Source: Drosophila miranda (lineage: Eukaryota > Arthropoda > Insecta > Diptera > Drosophilidae). Taken from it: a stretch of 64,000 nt of DNA. Positions within the stretch are counted from its first letter, which is position 1. Each line of letters begins with the position of its first letter. The notes beneath the pieces were generated by a model. That model searched no databases. It was not told where the DNA came from and was given only the letters and a program-made list of their open reading frames with translations. Positions 53,605-64,000 of the stretch are shown here, in pieces. The DNA is taken from the NCBI RefSeq assembly GCF_003369915.1, contig NC_046676.1, forward strand, positions 24,056,001 through 24,120,000, in the 5' to 3' direction. A program made the translations under genes and the position numbers.

Positions 53605-53986
53605 ATGACATCCACATCGGCCCCAACTTTAACAGAAACGAGCACTCGACTGATTAAAGCAGAGCCAGGTGTCGACAGCGAATCTCCGGAAGAGTTAGCA
53701 GCGAAGGCAGCCGCCGACTATTGTCCGCCCGTCAAGTGGGCCGCCATGTGCCTTCCGTTTGGGAATGGTTACTTTATTCCCATGGATCCCAACAAAACTT
53801 ATCCACTTCTTCAGGATGGATGGTCGTCTCGTTATGTGCTTATAGTCTTTTCTGTAGCACCCGAACTGATTTTGTTTTTGTTTTTTTTTTTTTAGTGAAT
53901 TTAACCAATGGATCAGCGAAGAAGATATGAAGAAATATAAACGAAACAACTCCTGCAATATATACAAAGGAGGAGAGCTTTCATAG
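53605..53986 (+). CDS. Unidentified small protein, two exons
   Basis: Exon 53605-53825 and exon 53896-53986 join in frame and encode about 103 residues: a Thr/Ser-rich start, then DYCPPVKWAAMCLPFGNGYF and FNQWISEEDMKKYKRN. The acceptor (long T tract then TTTAG) is strong; the donor (GTCTCG) is weak. The tryptophan- and cysteine-containing core looks like real coding sequence, but I do not recognise it. An in-frame upstream ATG at about 53542 is an alternative start. Confidence 0.4.
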
Positions 53987-54196
53987 ATATAGCACTACTT
54001 TTAATTGTTATAAACTTTAATGGGGACATCAGCGTACATACTTGTTTGCGTCGCTTGCACTCGTAACTCTCGGCATTTCGGAATGTTTTCGACCCATATG
54101 TACTCGTACATATAAGAACTGGGGCACGATACCCAATTCAATAACGAACTTAAATCCTTCCCATACAATTTCGTCAATTTATAGCTTAAAAGAGAA

Positions 54197-54400
54197 GTGC
54201 GAGGGACACTTAAATGCGAGAATCTGGCGGCAGTGGATGATTGGACGGGAAAGGAATTCTCGAGTACAAACAATCTTGACCATAGGAAATGCGACCAAAA
54301 CATTCTTCTCCACTTTAAACCATTAAAGATTCTAACTTTTGAGTATCAGGCACCAGACGGCTTATGTTACAAGCCCAAGACAAGGACCATTGTAAGATGA
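54197..54400 (+). CDS. Possible coding fragment
   Basis: The frame reads LKCENLAAVDDWTGKEF and later FEYQAPDGLCYKPKTRTIVR before a stop. Composition looks protein-like, but no start codon or firm splice site links it to the gene at 53605. It could be a 3' exon of that gene or a decayed remnant. Confidence 0.25.
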   Translation: MRGTLKCENLAAVDDWTGKEFSSTNNLDHRKCDQNILLHFKPLKILTFEYQAPDGLCYKPKTRTIVR

Positions 54401-54489
54401 GTAACGCCCATAAATTTCAATTGTTATATGCAGCAAGGTTCTTTGAAGCCACCCCGCTCGCACAAATTAGAGAGCGCCCAAATCTAACG

Positions 54490-55870
54490 AGGGGGAACGT
54501 TGTGAGTTGCTGCGGACACCGCAACTCTACGGTTATACCCGATACTAAGTCAGTATGGCTCTCCTCCGGCAGACGCCGCTAATATTAAACGACACGACAA
54601 AGAGTGCGTGCGAGAGAGACAGAAAATCAGTCTGAGCGTGACGTCGGGCGCTGCGTAGCCACTGCAAATTGATTTGTTCCTATTGGCTATAAAAATGATC
54701 TGATCTGATCCAGATTCAGCAATCTGATAGATATGGTCATTATCTATGATTCTGCGTTTTTGGTTTTCTCGTATCTTTAAAATTGTGGATGCCACAGATT
54801 TTCGTCCTTTGTGGGGGCGGAAGTGGGCGGGGCTAAGTTTTGAAATATTTTTGTAGCAGTGACATATCACAGAAGTCTGGATCCAAAACATCGTTGCTCT
54901 AGCTCTATATGGCCATACCTTCTGTGTCCATGCCTCCTTCAGTCAAAGGGAATGGCAGCAGAAACACGAGGAGTTGCACCCATCCGCTGTCCAGCGCACC
55001 CAACTTCTTGCGTACATGCTGTCGTATTATACATCATACAGCATCCACCCTATTTAGAACCCCCATTAGAATTAAAATTAAGTCAATTACACGCTTGGGC
55101 ATCCATTAATGCATCATTTCCGATATGGCCAATGGGAGTGCTGCAGAAACACATATGTATGTAGGCCTGTCGCCAACAAAAGGATTAATGCATGAAATTC
55201 TTCCATCCGCGGCCCAGCGGCTGACGGGCCATCAGCTTCAGATTAGTTTTCGAGGTTTCAAGACGTGCAACGTTCGATCATCCTATCGAACACTTCTACG
55301 ATATTCCCAGATAGTAGTGAATCAAAATAATTAATAATAAAACGAGAGCACCATTAATATTAATTACATATTCCAAGTGCAAGTGAAACACGCATTCGAA
55401 TCCATTTGTGAGACGGAGGGGTAAAACGGAGCCCAGAGACATAGACATACCAAAAGGTGCAAAAAGGTTGTTTTCCAAGCGGCATTTAATCTATTGTAAT
55501 TTATTTATAAAGAGCTTTCAAAGAGCCATTACACGACTTACATATGTATGTATGTACATACATATGTAAGTGAACGGCAATTATTTAAGCTAACACCACT
55601 ATGCACTAGTAACTATATATACATATGTATGTACATACATACATATATCCTACGGTACGACGACTCTCTTTTTATCCATCCAGACACGAACGTGCTTGCT
55701 CTCCTTCAAAATTTGGTTGCTCTATAGCTCTTATAGTCTTCAAAAACTAGACGACAACGGACGGCTAACGGGCGGCCAGACGGACAGACAAACATACATA
55801 TCGACTCGGCTACTGATGCTGATCAAGAACATACATACATATGTATGTACATACATGCACACATCCATAC
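54490..55870. mobile_element. DINE-1/INE-1-like (helitron-derived) remnants
   Basis: Two blocks resemble the common Drosophila DINE-1 family. About 54490-54903 has the GTTGTGAGTTGCTGCGGACACC-like start cut at its usual place, GGTTATACCCGATACTAAGTC, GTGGGGGCGGAAGTGGGCGG and TCGTTGCTCTAGCTC. About 55690-55830 has TTGCTCTATAGCTCTTATAG and CGACTCGGCTACTGATGCTGATCAAGAA. The 0.75 kb between them is not recognised, so it is either one element split by an insertion or two fragments. Family is recalled from motif memory. Confidence 0.5.
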
Positions 55871-56600
55871 AAGGTTAGGTTAAGGCGGTAGCCGGGAGGG
55901 GGGGGGGATAAGAGCCTCCCGCCCCCAAGCTCACTTGGACCTATAAAAGGTCCGTTGTGTTGCCATCCATACAATATGTATGCACTTTATGTGTTCGGAT
56001 ACTGTTTGCGGTACCAGGGGGGTCATTTCCACACCCCCGCATTGCTCCTTGGAATAGGGAAGATCTAACCCAAAAAATCATAAATATTATGTTAATTACA
56101 TATGTATGTATGTATGTACATATGTATGTATGAGTGGAAAATTTTAATTACATACATAATTATATATGTACATACATACATATGTATACATACATATTCA
56201 TGCAGATTTTTGTTTGTAGATTTATCACACCAAATGAGAAGCAAGGAGCAGCAAGCCCGTTTTATTATTTTCCTCATTCCTCTTTCTCTCGTAAGAACTG
56301 CGCGCACTTAAAATGCACACATCCATATGTACATATGTACATATGGATGTATGTATGTAGACATGGTTTTGTGTATTGCCATCGCGTTCATATTTCGCTC
56401 TCTCTCTGTCTTCCTTTTCCTCTGTCTCTGATCGCTTGCGCAGTTTTGTTTTGTTCATTCACTCGTCGACGGCAGAAGGGGGAAGTTGAAAACGAAGGAG
56501 CTCAGCGCCGTTAGACGACGAGATAAAGCGTGGAATAAGCAAATCAAAACGGAAAGAAGCGCCGAAAACGCAACCTCAACAAACAAACAACTGTACATTT
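55871..56600. repeat. Unclassified dispersed repeat and CATA/TATG microsatellites; zinc-finger gene leader at right
   Basis: About 55872-56070 begins GGTTAGGTTAAGGCGGTAGCC and contains a G-rich run of 10, CTATAAAAGGTCC and TGCCATCC, resembling a repeat common in fly genomes that I cannot classify. TACATATGTATG palindromic microsatellites fill 56095-56190 and 56320-56360. Confidence 0.45.
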
Positions 56601-56703
56601 CGCGAAGCGTCTAGAGGAACTTTGTGTCAGCAAGTAAGTGGACATGTGGACTTTGGTTTATTTCAAGATGCTTATGGTCAAAAAGTCAGTTTAACTGCAG
56701 AAA

Positions 56704-57216
56704 ATGGACAAAGCATCATCACAGACGGAGGCGGACTTGTCTGGCCTCCACTTGGGATGCCTGCTGTGCGAGAAATGTTTTGTCGGCATAGATGCGCTCC
56801 AGGAGCATCACCTGTCCCACTTTCCGTCGGTCAGCCCAGAGCCGATCCCCAAGAGCCACACCTGTGACCTGTGTGGGCGCGCGCTGCACTCGCTGCAGGA
56901 GCTAAGGAAACACTACAAGGAATACCACGAGGCCCTTGTTAGCACGGAATCGCGTACGGGCGAGTTTTTCGAGTGCGATCGTTGCGCCAAATACTTCGTT
57001 CTAAGAGACTACCTCAACCTCCACTTGAAGCTAAAGCATTCCGAGTGGGAGATCAAGAAACCAAATGATTCAGATCATGTCCTACAGAATCCCCAAAATC
57101 AAAATTATCCACCGTACTCCGCTTATATGAACGGGTAAGTTCAGTGATGGATCTTTCTTCGCCCACTAACCCGACGTTTCGTATCTAGGACTCTGCGCAC
57201 CGACTATTACGTGTAG
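56704..57216 (+). CDS. Small C2H2 zinc-finger protein
   Basis: Two exons (56704-57134, 57189-57216) give 152 residues. Three C2H2-type fingers can be read: CLLCEKCF...HHLSH (first, with CxxC then HxxxH), CDLCGRALHSLQELRKHYKEYH and CDRCAKYFVLRDYLNLHLKLKH. The rest is a short acidic/Asn-Gln tail ending DYYV. A leader exon appears to end at a GTAAGT donor (56634), and its intron ends in CTGCAG just before the ATG. Nuclear, probably nucleic-acid binding. I cannot name the orthologue. Confidence 0.8.
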
Positions 57217-57683
57217 GAGCGCCTACTTCTCAAGATTGTTATTATGGAATATTATTTGATTTAAAAACCTCTGTTATTGCTTATAAACAGGGTCATATCG
57301 GCACTGAATGCTAAATTACTGGATTGACGATAGATGCGATAGTGCGCAGAAAGCGTGCCTGCATTTCTTATAAAATATAAAAAAATGTTGTACGAACAGT
57401 ATAATAATAAAGACAATATATGTACATACATACATATGAACTATGTATATTGTATGTATATAGCAAACATCTGAATTAAATTCGTTCATTTCAAAAATCA
57501 TCAGCAGTCCCATGGCACATGCTCCTGTTGAGCATCGTTGTTGATACGAAGTTAGATAAGAAGTTGCAGAAGAGCAGCTCTCCCGGGGTAAACGTTTGTT
57601 CCTTTTCAAATAAAATTTACAGCAGACACCCTGTATCGGCATATGTTATGTTCTCATTTCACTTTTCGCTGACATGCGCATTT

Positions 57684-57941
57684 TTAACCCCCAGCCGATG
57701 TCCCGGCCGATGTCTCCACCGCTGGTGGTGAGCCCACAGAGCGGCCATCTCCGTCGATTTTTGTTATCGCTTGCTGCAGCTCTTTCTTAAAATTTTCTCG
57801 TTGGCGTTCCGTTCCTCGTAGTCTTCGTTTTGGCCTCGCTGCGTCGACCTGCTGGCCCCCGGGCCCTGTCGTCTGTTCACTTTGCAACCAGCAAAAAATA
57901 AAGGTTATCGTTGAAACTACATATTCCCAGCAATTGGCCAT
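57684..57941 (-). CDS. Small single-pass membrane protein ORF, divergent from metro
   Basis: An intronless 85-codon frame on the minus strand. A hydrophobic start (YVVSTITFIFCW) is followed by a hydrophilic, coiled-coil-like segment (RLRGTERQRENFKKELQQAIT) and a Ser/Gly/Ala-rich tail. It starts within about 30-100 bp of the likely metro leader on the opposite strand, so a shared bidirectional promoter is plausible. Composition argues for a real gene; no family recognised. Confidence 0.45.
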   Translation of the reverse strand: MANCWEYVVSTITFIFCWLQSEQTTGPGGQQVDAARPKRRLRGTERQRENFKKELQQAITKIDGDGRSVGSPPAVETSAGTSAGG

Positions 57942-57959
57942 AGCGAAGTGGAGCTGCCT

Positions 57960-58181
57960 AAAAATAGCTAATCACAGACAGACATTGAACAGTCCCGTCC
58001 CAGTGAATCGTCGTGCCTCACATGTTGTCGGTGTATGTGTGTGCGTTTGCCTGCGAGTGAAGTGGAAATCTGTTTAAAAATAAAACAACGCCGAGACGGA
58101 AAAACAGTGCCAAGTGACATCCATCAGCATCAACAGCATAACAAAGCCCCCAACTGCCTCTCCAGTGGACGCAATCGTCAG
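57960..58181 (+). other. Probable metro 5' leader exon
   Basis: The segment ends in a good donor (CGTCAG|GTGAGAAG at 58181/58182). The next coding exon has a TTACAG acceptor ending at 59735. No ATG-led frame of note. Splicing is inferred. Confidence 0.45.
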
Positions 58182-59735
58182 GTGAGAAGGGGCAGAGATT
58201 TAGTTAATCTTCAGGAGTCCTGGGGAGGTTGTTTCCAACTGCAAATACTCTCACGCTTCCGAGAGAGTCACAACTCTCTCTCGGACCTCTCTCGTTTGCT
58301 CTCTCGCTCTCCAGCTCTCCCGTTTTTTTCCCGCCACGTTCAGTGTGACCAGACTGTCTGTCGGCTTTCCAGCCTTTAAACATATTTTGTTCGAGTGTAT
58401 TTGCAATTACTTCAAGTTTTCAATCAACGGCAGGGTGGTGGAGCTTCCAGGGGTTAGTGTACCTGTCTTATCTTACGCTCAGAATGACTGCTATTGTTGG
58501 AGTGCACTTTAGCCTTTTGAGGGTATGTCTTCCAGACCACTTGGCATGATTCCGCCAGGCCTGCCTGTAATTAGTGTAATTGCAGCATGGCTTAGCCGAA
58601 CTTCCTTGGCAGTAGCTGCAACAGTACACCCCCACACTGCAACGCCTCGATGCACAAAGTGAAATGCAGTCTGTATCCTTGAAACCTGCTGCTGCAATAC
58701 GAACTGGCCCACGCGCTCACATGGTTACATTTCGTCGTTGCATGGACGGGAAACTGTTGCCATGCTGCTGCAGCTACTGCGTACGCACGATATGTAGTTC
58801 AAGGTCATCTGGTGGCCAAGCATCGGCCTCCAAGCAACCCAAAAGCCCAGAGTTTGAGTGTAAGATCACGCTCATTAGCGGCAATTGCCTGGGGAAAACC
58901 CAGGAAGGGAACCCTTCTGCAAGTTTAAGGACATACGGATCATGCGAATGTCGGGCCATCAACTTGAGACGCATTTTCTGGCGTGGCACTAATTTGCTCC
59001 CCCTCCTCCACTGCCTCTTTCGTGTGAGAATAACTGTAAACGTGGCACTAATGACCGGCTGGCATGCCACGGAAAAGCTACGTGGCCAGGCGACCCCATT
59101 ACATGGGCAACGTGTTAGTGAACTCTGCCCACGGACCTGGCACTTCGCCAAGACACCTCCAGCTCCAGCAACAGGAAGCGCAGTCATTGAACACTTAATG
59201 GAATGCAGTTGGAACGGAAATAGGCGCCAACATTCTGGGCCACTGGGCCTCTCTTCCTACCCGCAGATGAAAGTGACCATACATTTTCCGCTTGCATCAA
59301 TCTCCTGGGCAAAAGCCAAGAGGGGGCAACCTACTTAGCCCTGCTTAATACCATCTAATTGCATTTTGCAGTTTGGGGGCAGCCAATAGAAAGAGAAAGA
59401 GAGAGAGCTCCGCTTAGACAGAGTGTCGTCAGTTGGTCGCCATCGCCCCACCATCCTTGCCACCAACCAAGTTCAATGGAGCGCAAATTGTTGTTATGGC
59501 AACGAATAAGTATAGCAGCCCATTCGGCTGGCAACAATCTCCAGTGTCTGGCGGCGTTCCCTGCGGCGGACGAATGACGTAAAAGAAGTCGTTGTGGGGG
59601 CGGCGCTATCCTTGGGGCTGGAATAATCATACAGCCTTCTCCCACCCCCACCCTGTTGACATGTTTATGCGCAAATTTTCAAAGTTTCCTTCGTTCCGTT
59701 AAAGCCAGCTATTGATTTTGTTAACTCAATTACAG
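58182..59735 (+). other. metro leader intron
   Basis: 1.55 kb, CT-rich near 58265-58320. The overlapping ORFs on both strands at 58664-59338 and 58774-59187 have no motif and no splice links. Confidence 0.4.
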
Positions 59736-59799
59736 TAACAGCGCCGCGCCGAAAGGATAGCCAAGGATAGTGGTAGTGCTTCGTAGGCCGTTGAGTAGC

Positions 59800-62775
59800 A
59801 TGCTAGCTGCAGTTATGGCATCGGACATCAATTGGGATCCAGGTGAGTGGCTTGCCAAGGATTTCAGCCGAAGGGCTGACTCAAACGTTCTCCTTTGTGG
59901 GCTTTCAGCTTTGTCTAAATTGTTTACCACGCTCAAGGAGTCAGAGAACCTCTCCAATGACCAGGAGATTGATTTTCTGAAAGCCCTGCTCGAATCCAAG
60001 GAGCTGAATGCTCTGGTCAATGTGCACACAAAGGTGGCCAAAGTGGGCCGGGATGATCGCCTGGCCCCAGTGCTCTCCACCTCTGCCCAGGTGCTGTACG
60101 AGGTGCTGGAGCAACTATCGCAGCGCTGCCATCTGAGCGATGACTGCAAGGAGGCCTTCCACCTGCTGCAGGATGCCCATGTGCAGGTGAGTGTCTTTCA
60201 AACGGAGAGATCAGGATATGTATTGCTGACCCTTCCACTCGCTCTAGCATTTACTGTTTGCACACGATGCCATCGCCCAAAAGGACTTTTATCCGCATCT
60301 GCCCGAGGCGCCCTTCGAGATGGACGAGGACGAGGAGACCATTAAGATCGTGCAGTTGGTGAAGAGCAACGAGCCCCTGGTAAGTGCCTCTGCCTACATC
60401 TCTAGCGCTCTCTCTCTCTCTCTCATTCCGTCGCTCCATCTCAATCTGCATCTACTTTCGGCTACACTGTCCACCGATTGATCATTTTTCCAGGTCCTGT
60501 CGCTCATTGTGATCGTGACAGTGCTCTGTGTTGTCTCTCATTCCCTACCATCCCCCCACCCCTGCCTCTGTCGACTATTCAGCCAACTGCTCCCCCTCTA
60601 TGCGCCTCCATTCATGCATTCGTCGTATCATCGTATCCGTCCCATCCGCCGCATCTATTTCAATTCTTCTCCAAGCTAATCAATTTTGTAAATTTTGCTT
60701 TCGACCAAAATCGAATACGATCGAATCGATATCTCATTAAAAAAACAAACAACTAAAAAACATTTGCTAAACAAAAATTAAATTAAAAAACACAGACAGG
60801 AGCACAGAGTGCGGAGCCAATTGTTGTAAGTAAAGTAAACGAATGTCCATAGCTGTAAAAAGTTCCACCATAAACTACAACAAAAGAAATCCCGTTCCAA
60901 GCACCACTAAAAGATGGATACGATATGTGTATTCCCACAACGACATAGCAAACTGTACAAAACACACACATGCATACACACCGATGTACTCTGTACTCGT
61001 GCGACTACAAGTTGTTGGTTGTGTGCCGCCCCATTTGGTTGTTGTCGCACGTCCATCAGCCACAGCACACGAACACTCCCACATACACATAATACACACA
61101 TCGGAAACAGCACTCTCTCTCTCTCTCACTCACACACACGCACATGAGCCGACTTTTGATTGGCGGAATATTGAAATGCGTTTGGCTACTTTTAGGGGGC
61201 CACCATTAAGACGGACGAGGAGACCGGCAAAATAATCATAGCTCGAATCATGCACGGCGGCGCTGCCGATCGCTCTGGTCTGATACACGTCGGCGACGAG
61301 GTCATCGAGGTCAACAGCATTAATGTGGAGGGCAAGACACCCGGCGATGTGCTCACCATACTGGTTAGTGCCCAGCGATCCCATCGACCTGACTCCCACT
61401 ACATTCTCTCTGTTTGCTAGCAAAACTCGGAGGGCACCATCACCTTTAAGCTGGTGCCCGCTGACGCCAAAGGCGCCCAGCGCGAGTCCAAGGTGCGGGT
61501 GAGGGCCCATTTCGACTACAATCCCGATGTGGATCCGTACATACCGTGCAAGGAGGCGGGCCTGGCCTTCCAGCGCGGCGATGTCCTCCATATTGTGGCC
61601 CAGGATGATGCCTACTGGTGGCAGGCACGCAGGGAGCACGAGCGCTCCGCCCGCGCTGGCCTCATCCCGAGTCGCGCCCTGCAGGAGCGTCGCATCATCC
61701 ACGAGCGTACGCAGCGGGATGGCAATGATCTGGACTCCAAGCGTAAGCATCCATCATACCAGCTGGTTCATGAATCTGTCCCTGACTCCCCCATGCCCAA
61801 GCCCAGACTGAAATTGATATACTTTCATGTCGCCTCTTAATCCGATCATCCGCAATCTGACTAAAAATTGGTCGCCTCCCCTAACATCAACCATCAATCA
61901 GCCGGTTCATGCGCATCACTCTGCAACACCACCCCACCCGGCTCCCCCCGACTGCACACGAGCAGCAGCAGCTCGTCGTGCCGCCAGCCCAAGACTAAAA
62001 AGATCATGTACGACTTGACAGAGAACGACGACTTTGATCGCGAGCAGATCGCAACCTACGAGGAGGTGGCCAAGCTCTATCCCCGGCCTGGCATCTTCAG
62101 GCCAGTGGTGCTCATCGGTGCCCCTGGTGTGGGTCGGAATGAGCTGCGCCGCCGTTTGATAGCCCGTGATCCCGAGAAGTTCCGTAGCCCAGTACCATGT
62201 AAGTCGATTTGTGTCCCCATATTCATGACTTTACAAAGAGTTTCTTTCTTACAGACACCACGCGACCCATGCGCACGGGCGAGGTGGCTGGACGTGAGTA
62301 CATCTTTGTCGCGCGCGAAAAAATGGATGCGGATATTGAGGCCGGCAAGTTTGTGGAACACGGCGAATACAAGGGCCATCTGTACGGCACCTCGGCGGAG
62401 AGCGTTAAGTCGATCGTGAATGCTGGCTGCGTCTGTGTGCTGAGTCCCCATTACCAGGCTATCAAGACGCTGCGCACGGCCCAGCTGAAACCGTTCCTCA
62501 TACACATTAAGCCGCCAGAGCTTGATGAGCTCAAATCTACGCGCACCGAGGCGCGGGCCAAGTCCACGTTCGATGAGGCGAACGCCAGGAGCTTCACGGA
62601 CGAGGAGTTCGACGATATGGTAAAGTCGGCCGAACGCATCGACTTCCTTTACGGCCACTTCTTTGACGTGGAGATCGTCAACGGCGAACTGATCAACGCC
62701 TTCGAACAGCTGGTCCACAACGTGCAGCGGCTGGAGAATGAGCCGCTCTGGGCACCCTCAATCTGGGTGCAGTAG
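59800..62775 (+). CDS. metro: Menage a trois, MPP7-type MAGUK scaffold
   Basis: Exons 59800-59842, 59909-60186, 60248-60379, optional 60796-60825, 61196-61363, 61421-61742, 61902-62198 and 62255-62775 give 586 residues (596 with the micro-exon). Order: two L27 domains (about residues 15-125), PDZ (NEPLGATIK loop, about 145-220), SH3 ([16 protein letters not shown]...), hook, and guanylate-kinase-like domain ([36 protein letters not shown]). The phrase [17 protein letters not shown] and the [13 protein letters not shown]3 closely match human MPP7 as remembered, favouring metro over varicose or skiff. Metro forms a tripartite complex with Dlg and Lin-7 at neuromuscular junctions. A downstream in-frame ATG at 59815 has the better context and may be the start. 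The GK P-loop lacks a usable Lys, as in other MAGUKs. Confidence 0.92.
60796..60825 (+). CDS. metro: metro 30-nt micro-exon
   Basis: CACAG acceptor, excellent GTAAGT donor, exactly ten codons ([10 protein letters not shown]), phase 0 on both sides. It would fall between NEPL and GATIK. Use in transcripts is inferred. Confidence 0.5.
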
Positions 62776-63822
62776 AAAGCCAAGAAAACCAATCCGTAGC
62801 TGCCCATCTATAGGTGCATTTCATGCAATTTGTTAAACCAAACACCAAAATTTTTTTTGCCATACGAATTTAGCGATGTGCTAAGATAGAAGAAATGTAG
62901 TTGAATAGTTGAGGAACGAATAGGAACTATAGAGAGACACTATGACACCCGTAGGCGGTCCTGCTGCTGGGCTGGTACACTCCCGTCCAGCTTTAGTCCT
63001 TTCACGACAAGTACCTTTTTGCGTAACAGTGAAAACAATGAAATGAAAACAATAAACAATTGAAAGAACTTAGAAACCAGCATCTATAGAACGGATTAAC
63101 AATTACACTTACCATTACAATTACAATTAAATTATGTGAAATTGTTGTACAAAATTGATTATTTGTGTTCAAATCGAATAACTTAAAAAATTAATGTATT
63201 TATTACACGTTGTTAAAATCAAAAGAGTTAATCCCTACGACACATACCCCTATAACTGTAACTTTACCTCTAACGCTAACTGTATTGTATCTCAATTGTA
63301 TATACACTCTCACTATCTGGGGCATATTGGATACAGTATGGATCTACGTTCTATATGTGACATTTCTCTCATTTCTAAACTGATTTCATCTAACGAGGAG
63401 CTATTGTGCGGCGATTCATTGTTAAAAACAAGTGAGAAATTAATAAAAACCTATTTTAAAAGGAAGTTTCATTATTCCCAAGGGGGAACATTTCAATTTA
63501 GATCAAATAAAAGAAGACTTAAACACAGCTTTATTGGGCAGCACATTTTGTATACATAATACATATCGACACTAAACTCACATATTAATGTATATAGTAC
63601 CTACGATGTATAATCCTTCGTCTAAGTATAGCCTATGTGGTACATTGTATATCTTATCCATATCAAAGTCTATGCAGGATGTTTCATCAGTTTTCTTGAT
63701 TGATTGCTAATTGCAGATTGTAATACGAAGACAAAGACTAACTCCCATCTTTCATTGCACTGAAATCATTGTCAGGTATCGCAGTTCGCCCTCTCTCTTT
63801 CTCTCTACCTCTCACTGTATAG
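62776..63822. other. metro 3' UTR and convergent intergenic region
   Basis: No gene recognised. An AATAAA lies near 63050, a likely metro 3' end. The part next to 63823 should be the 3' UTR of the flavoprotein gene on the minus strand. Confidence 0.5.
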
Positions 63823-64000
63823 CTAGAGCTGCGACTTGGTCCCGGACCAAGAAGCACTCTGTCCGTAAAAGTCTGCCAACCGCTTGGCCTCACGCCACCC
63901 GGCCTCGACCGCACCATGCACCGTGGAGTAGTAGTGCTCGCTGGAAGCCTCGCCCGCAAACTGGACAATGGGCTTGTCGCAACGACTCTGTTGCAGCTCC
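63823..64000 (-). CDS. C-terminus of an FAD-dependent polyamine oxidase-like protein (partial)
   Basis: Open on the minus strand from the right edge to a TAG at 63825-63823. The 58 or so residues include FAGEASSEHYYSTVHGAVEAGWREAKR, the FAD-binding C-terminal signature of spermine/acetylpolyamine oxidases (the GEATSxxxxxTVHGAxxSGxR pattern). It ends in SQL, a variant of the PTS1 peroxisomal signal, which would suit an acetylpolyamine oxidase; that part is weak. The rest of the gene lies outside the window. Confidence 0.8.
   Translation of the reverse strand, partial: ELQQSRCDKPIVQFAGEASSEHYYSTVHGAVEAGWREAKRLADFYGQSASWSGTKSQL

Noticed and set aside
58664-59338. 224-codon ORF in the metro leader intron
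   Set aside because: No motif, no splice link, and an equally long frame on the other strand.
62077-62718. 213-codon minus-strand ORF opposite the metro guanylate-kinase domain
   Set aside because: Crosses a clear plus-strand intron and mirrors conserved coding sequence.
59800-62775. Calling the MAGUK varicose (vari, MPP6-type)
   Set aside because: The L27-PDZ linker and the SH3 match MPP7 phrases (HDxxAQKD, DPxIPC), and metro, not vari, lies on the same chromosome arm as the neighbours.

Overview
The window is Drosophila nuclear DNA. It has compact genes with short GT-AG introns, Drosophila core-promoter elements (TATCGATA DRE sites, the GGTCACACT-type Motif 1 and GGTATATTT-like Motif 6), DINE-1-like remnants and CATA/TATG microsatellites. 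The gene set fits Muller element C. From memory, the D. melanogaster orthologues lie on 2R in three separate places: mfl/Nop60B near 60B-C; Rho1, Ric, Asph, Jhedup, Jhe and spin near 52E-F; metro near 47-48. Their adjacency here points to a rearranged Muller C, as in the obscura group. That placement is inference.

Layout: 1-3.9 kb, minus strand, a large cysteine-cluster protein resembling MGA (5'-truncated in the window only by its C-terminus running off the left edge). 6.0-10.8 kb, minus strand, minifly (mfl, dyskerin), the pseudouridine synthase of H/ACA RNPs. Downstream of its stop lies an alternating series of non-coding exons and seven near-identical box C/D snoRNAs, and intron 4 holds a candidate H/ACA snoRNA. 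10.8-12.0 kb, a ~320-bp tandem repeat carrying Motif 6, between mfl and the divergent gene Rho1. 12.2-16.6 kb, plus, Rho1. 18.6-19.7 kb, minus, Ric. 20.5-26.8 kb, plus, Asph. 27.2-35.4 kb, plus, three carboxylesterases: two tandem Jhedup-like copies with conversion tracts, then Jhe. 36.3-37.1 kb, plus, a small unidentified secreted-type gene. 37.5-39.5 kb, the same promoter-repeat family in the opposite orientation, in an 879-bp higher-order unit. 40.2-52.3 kb, plus, spinster (spin), with mutually exclusive exons, alternative C-termini and a 771-bp foldback element against a splice acceptor. 53-56.5 kb, a weakly coding region with transposon remnants and microsatellites. 56.7-57.2 kb, plus, a small zinc-finger gene. 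57.7-57.9 kb, minus, a small membrane-protein ORF. 58-62.8 kb, plus, menage a trois (metro, an MPP7-type MAGUK) with a 30-nt micro-exon in the PDZ ligand loop. 63.8 kb to the right edge, minus, the C-terminus of a polyamine-oxidase-like flavoprotein.

The most unusual signals are these. (1) The snoRNA array, whose D' guide pairs 13 bp with 28S rRNA, sits inside the gene for an rRNA-modifying enzyme, and the host exons were amplified with it. (2) A promoter-linked repeat is amplified next to two housekeeping promoters, always in the same orientation relative to the gene; its two arrays face each other across a 26-kb block and one lies at an apparent synteny break. (3) The metro PDZ micro-exon. 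(4) The foldback element that must supply, or lie very close to, the branch point of a spin exon.

All exon structures were built by hand from splice signals and frame, and checked only for reading-frame consistency; no database or transcript data were available.
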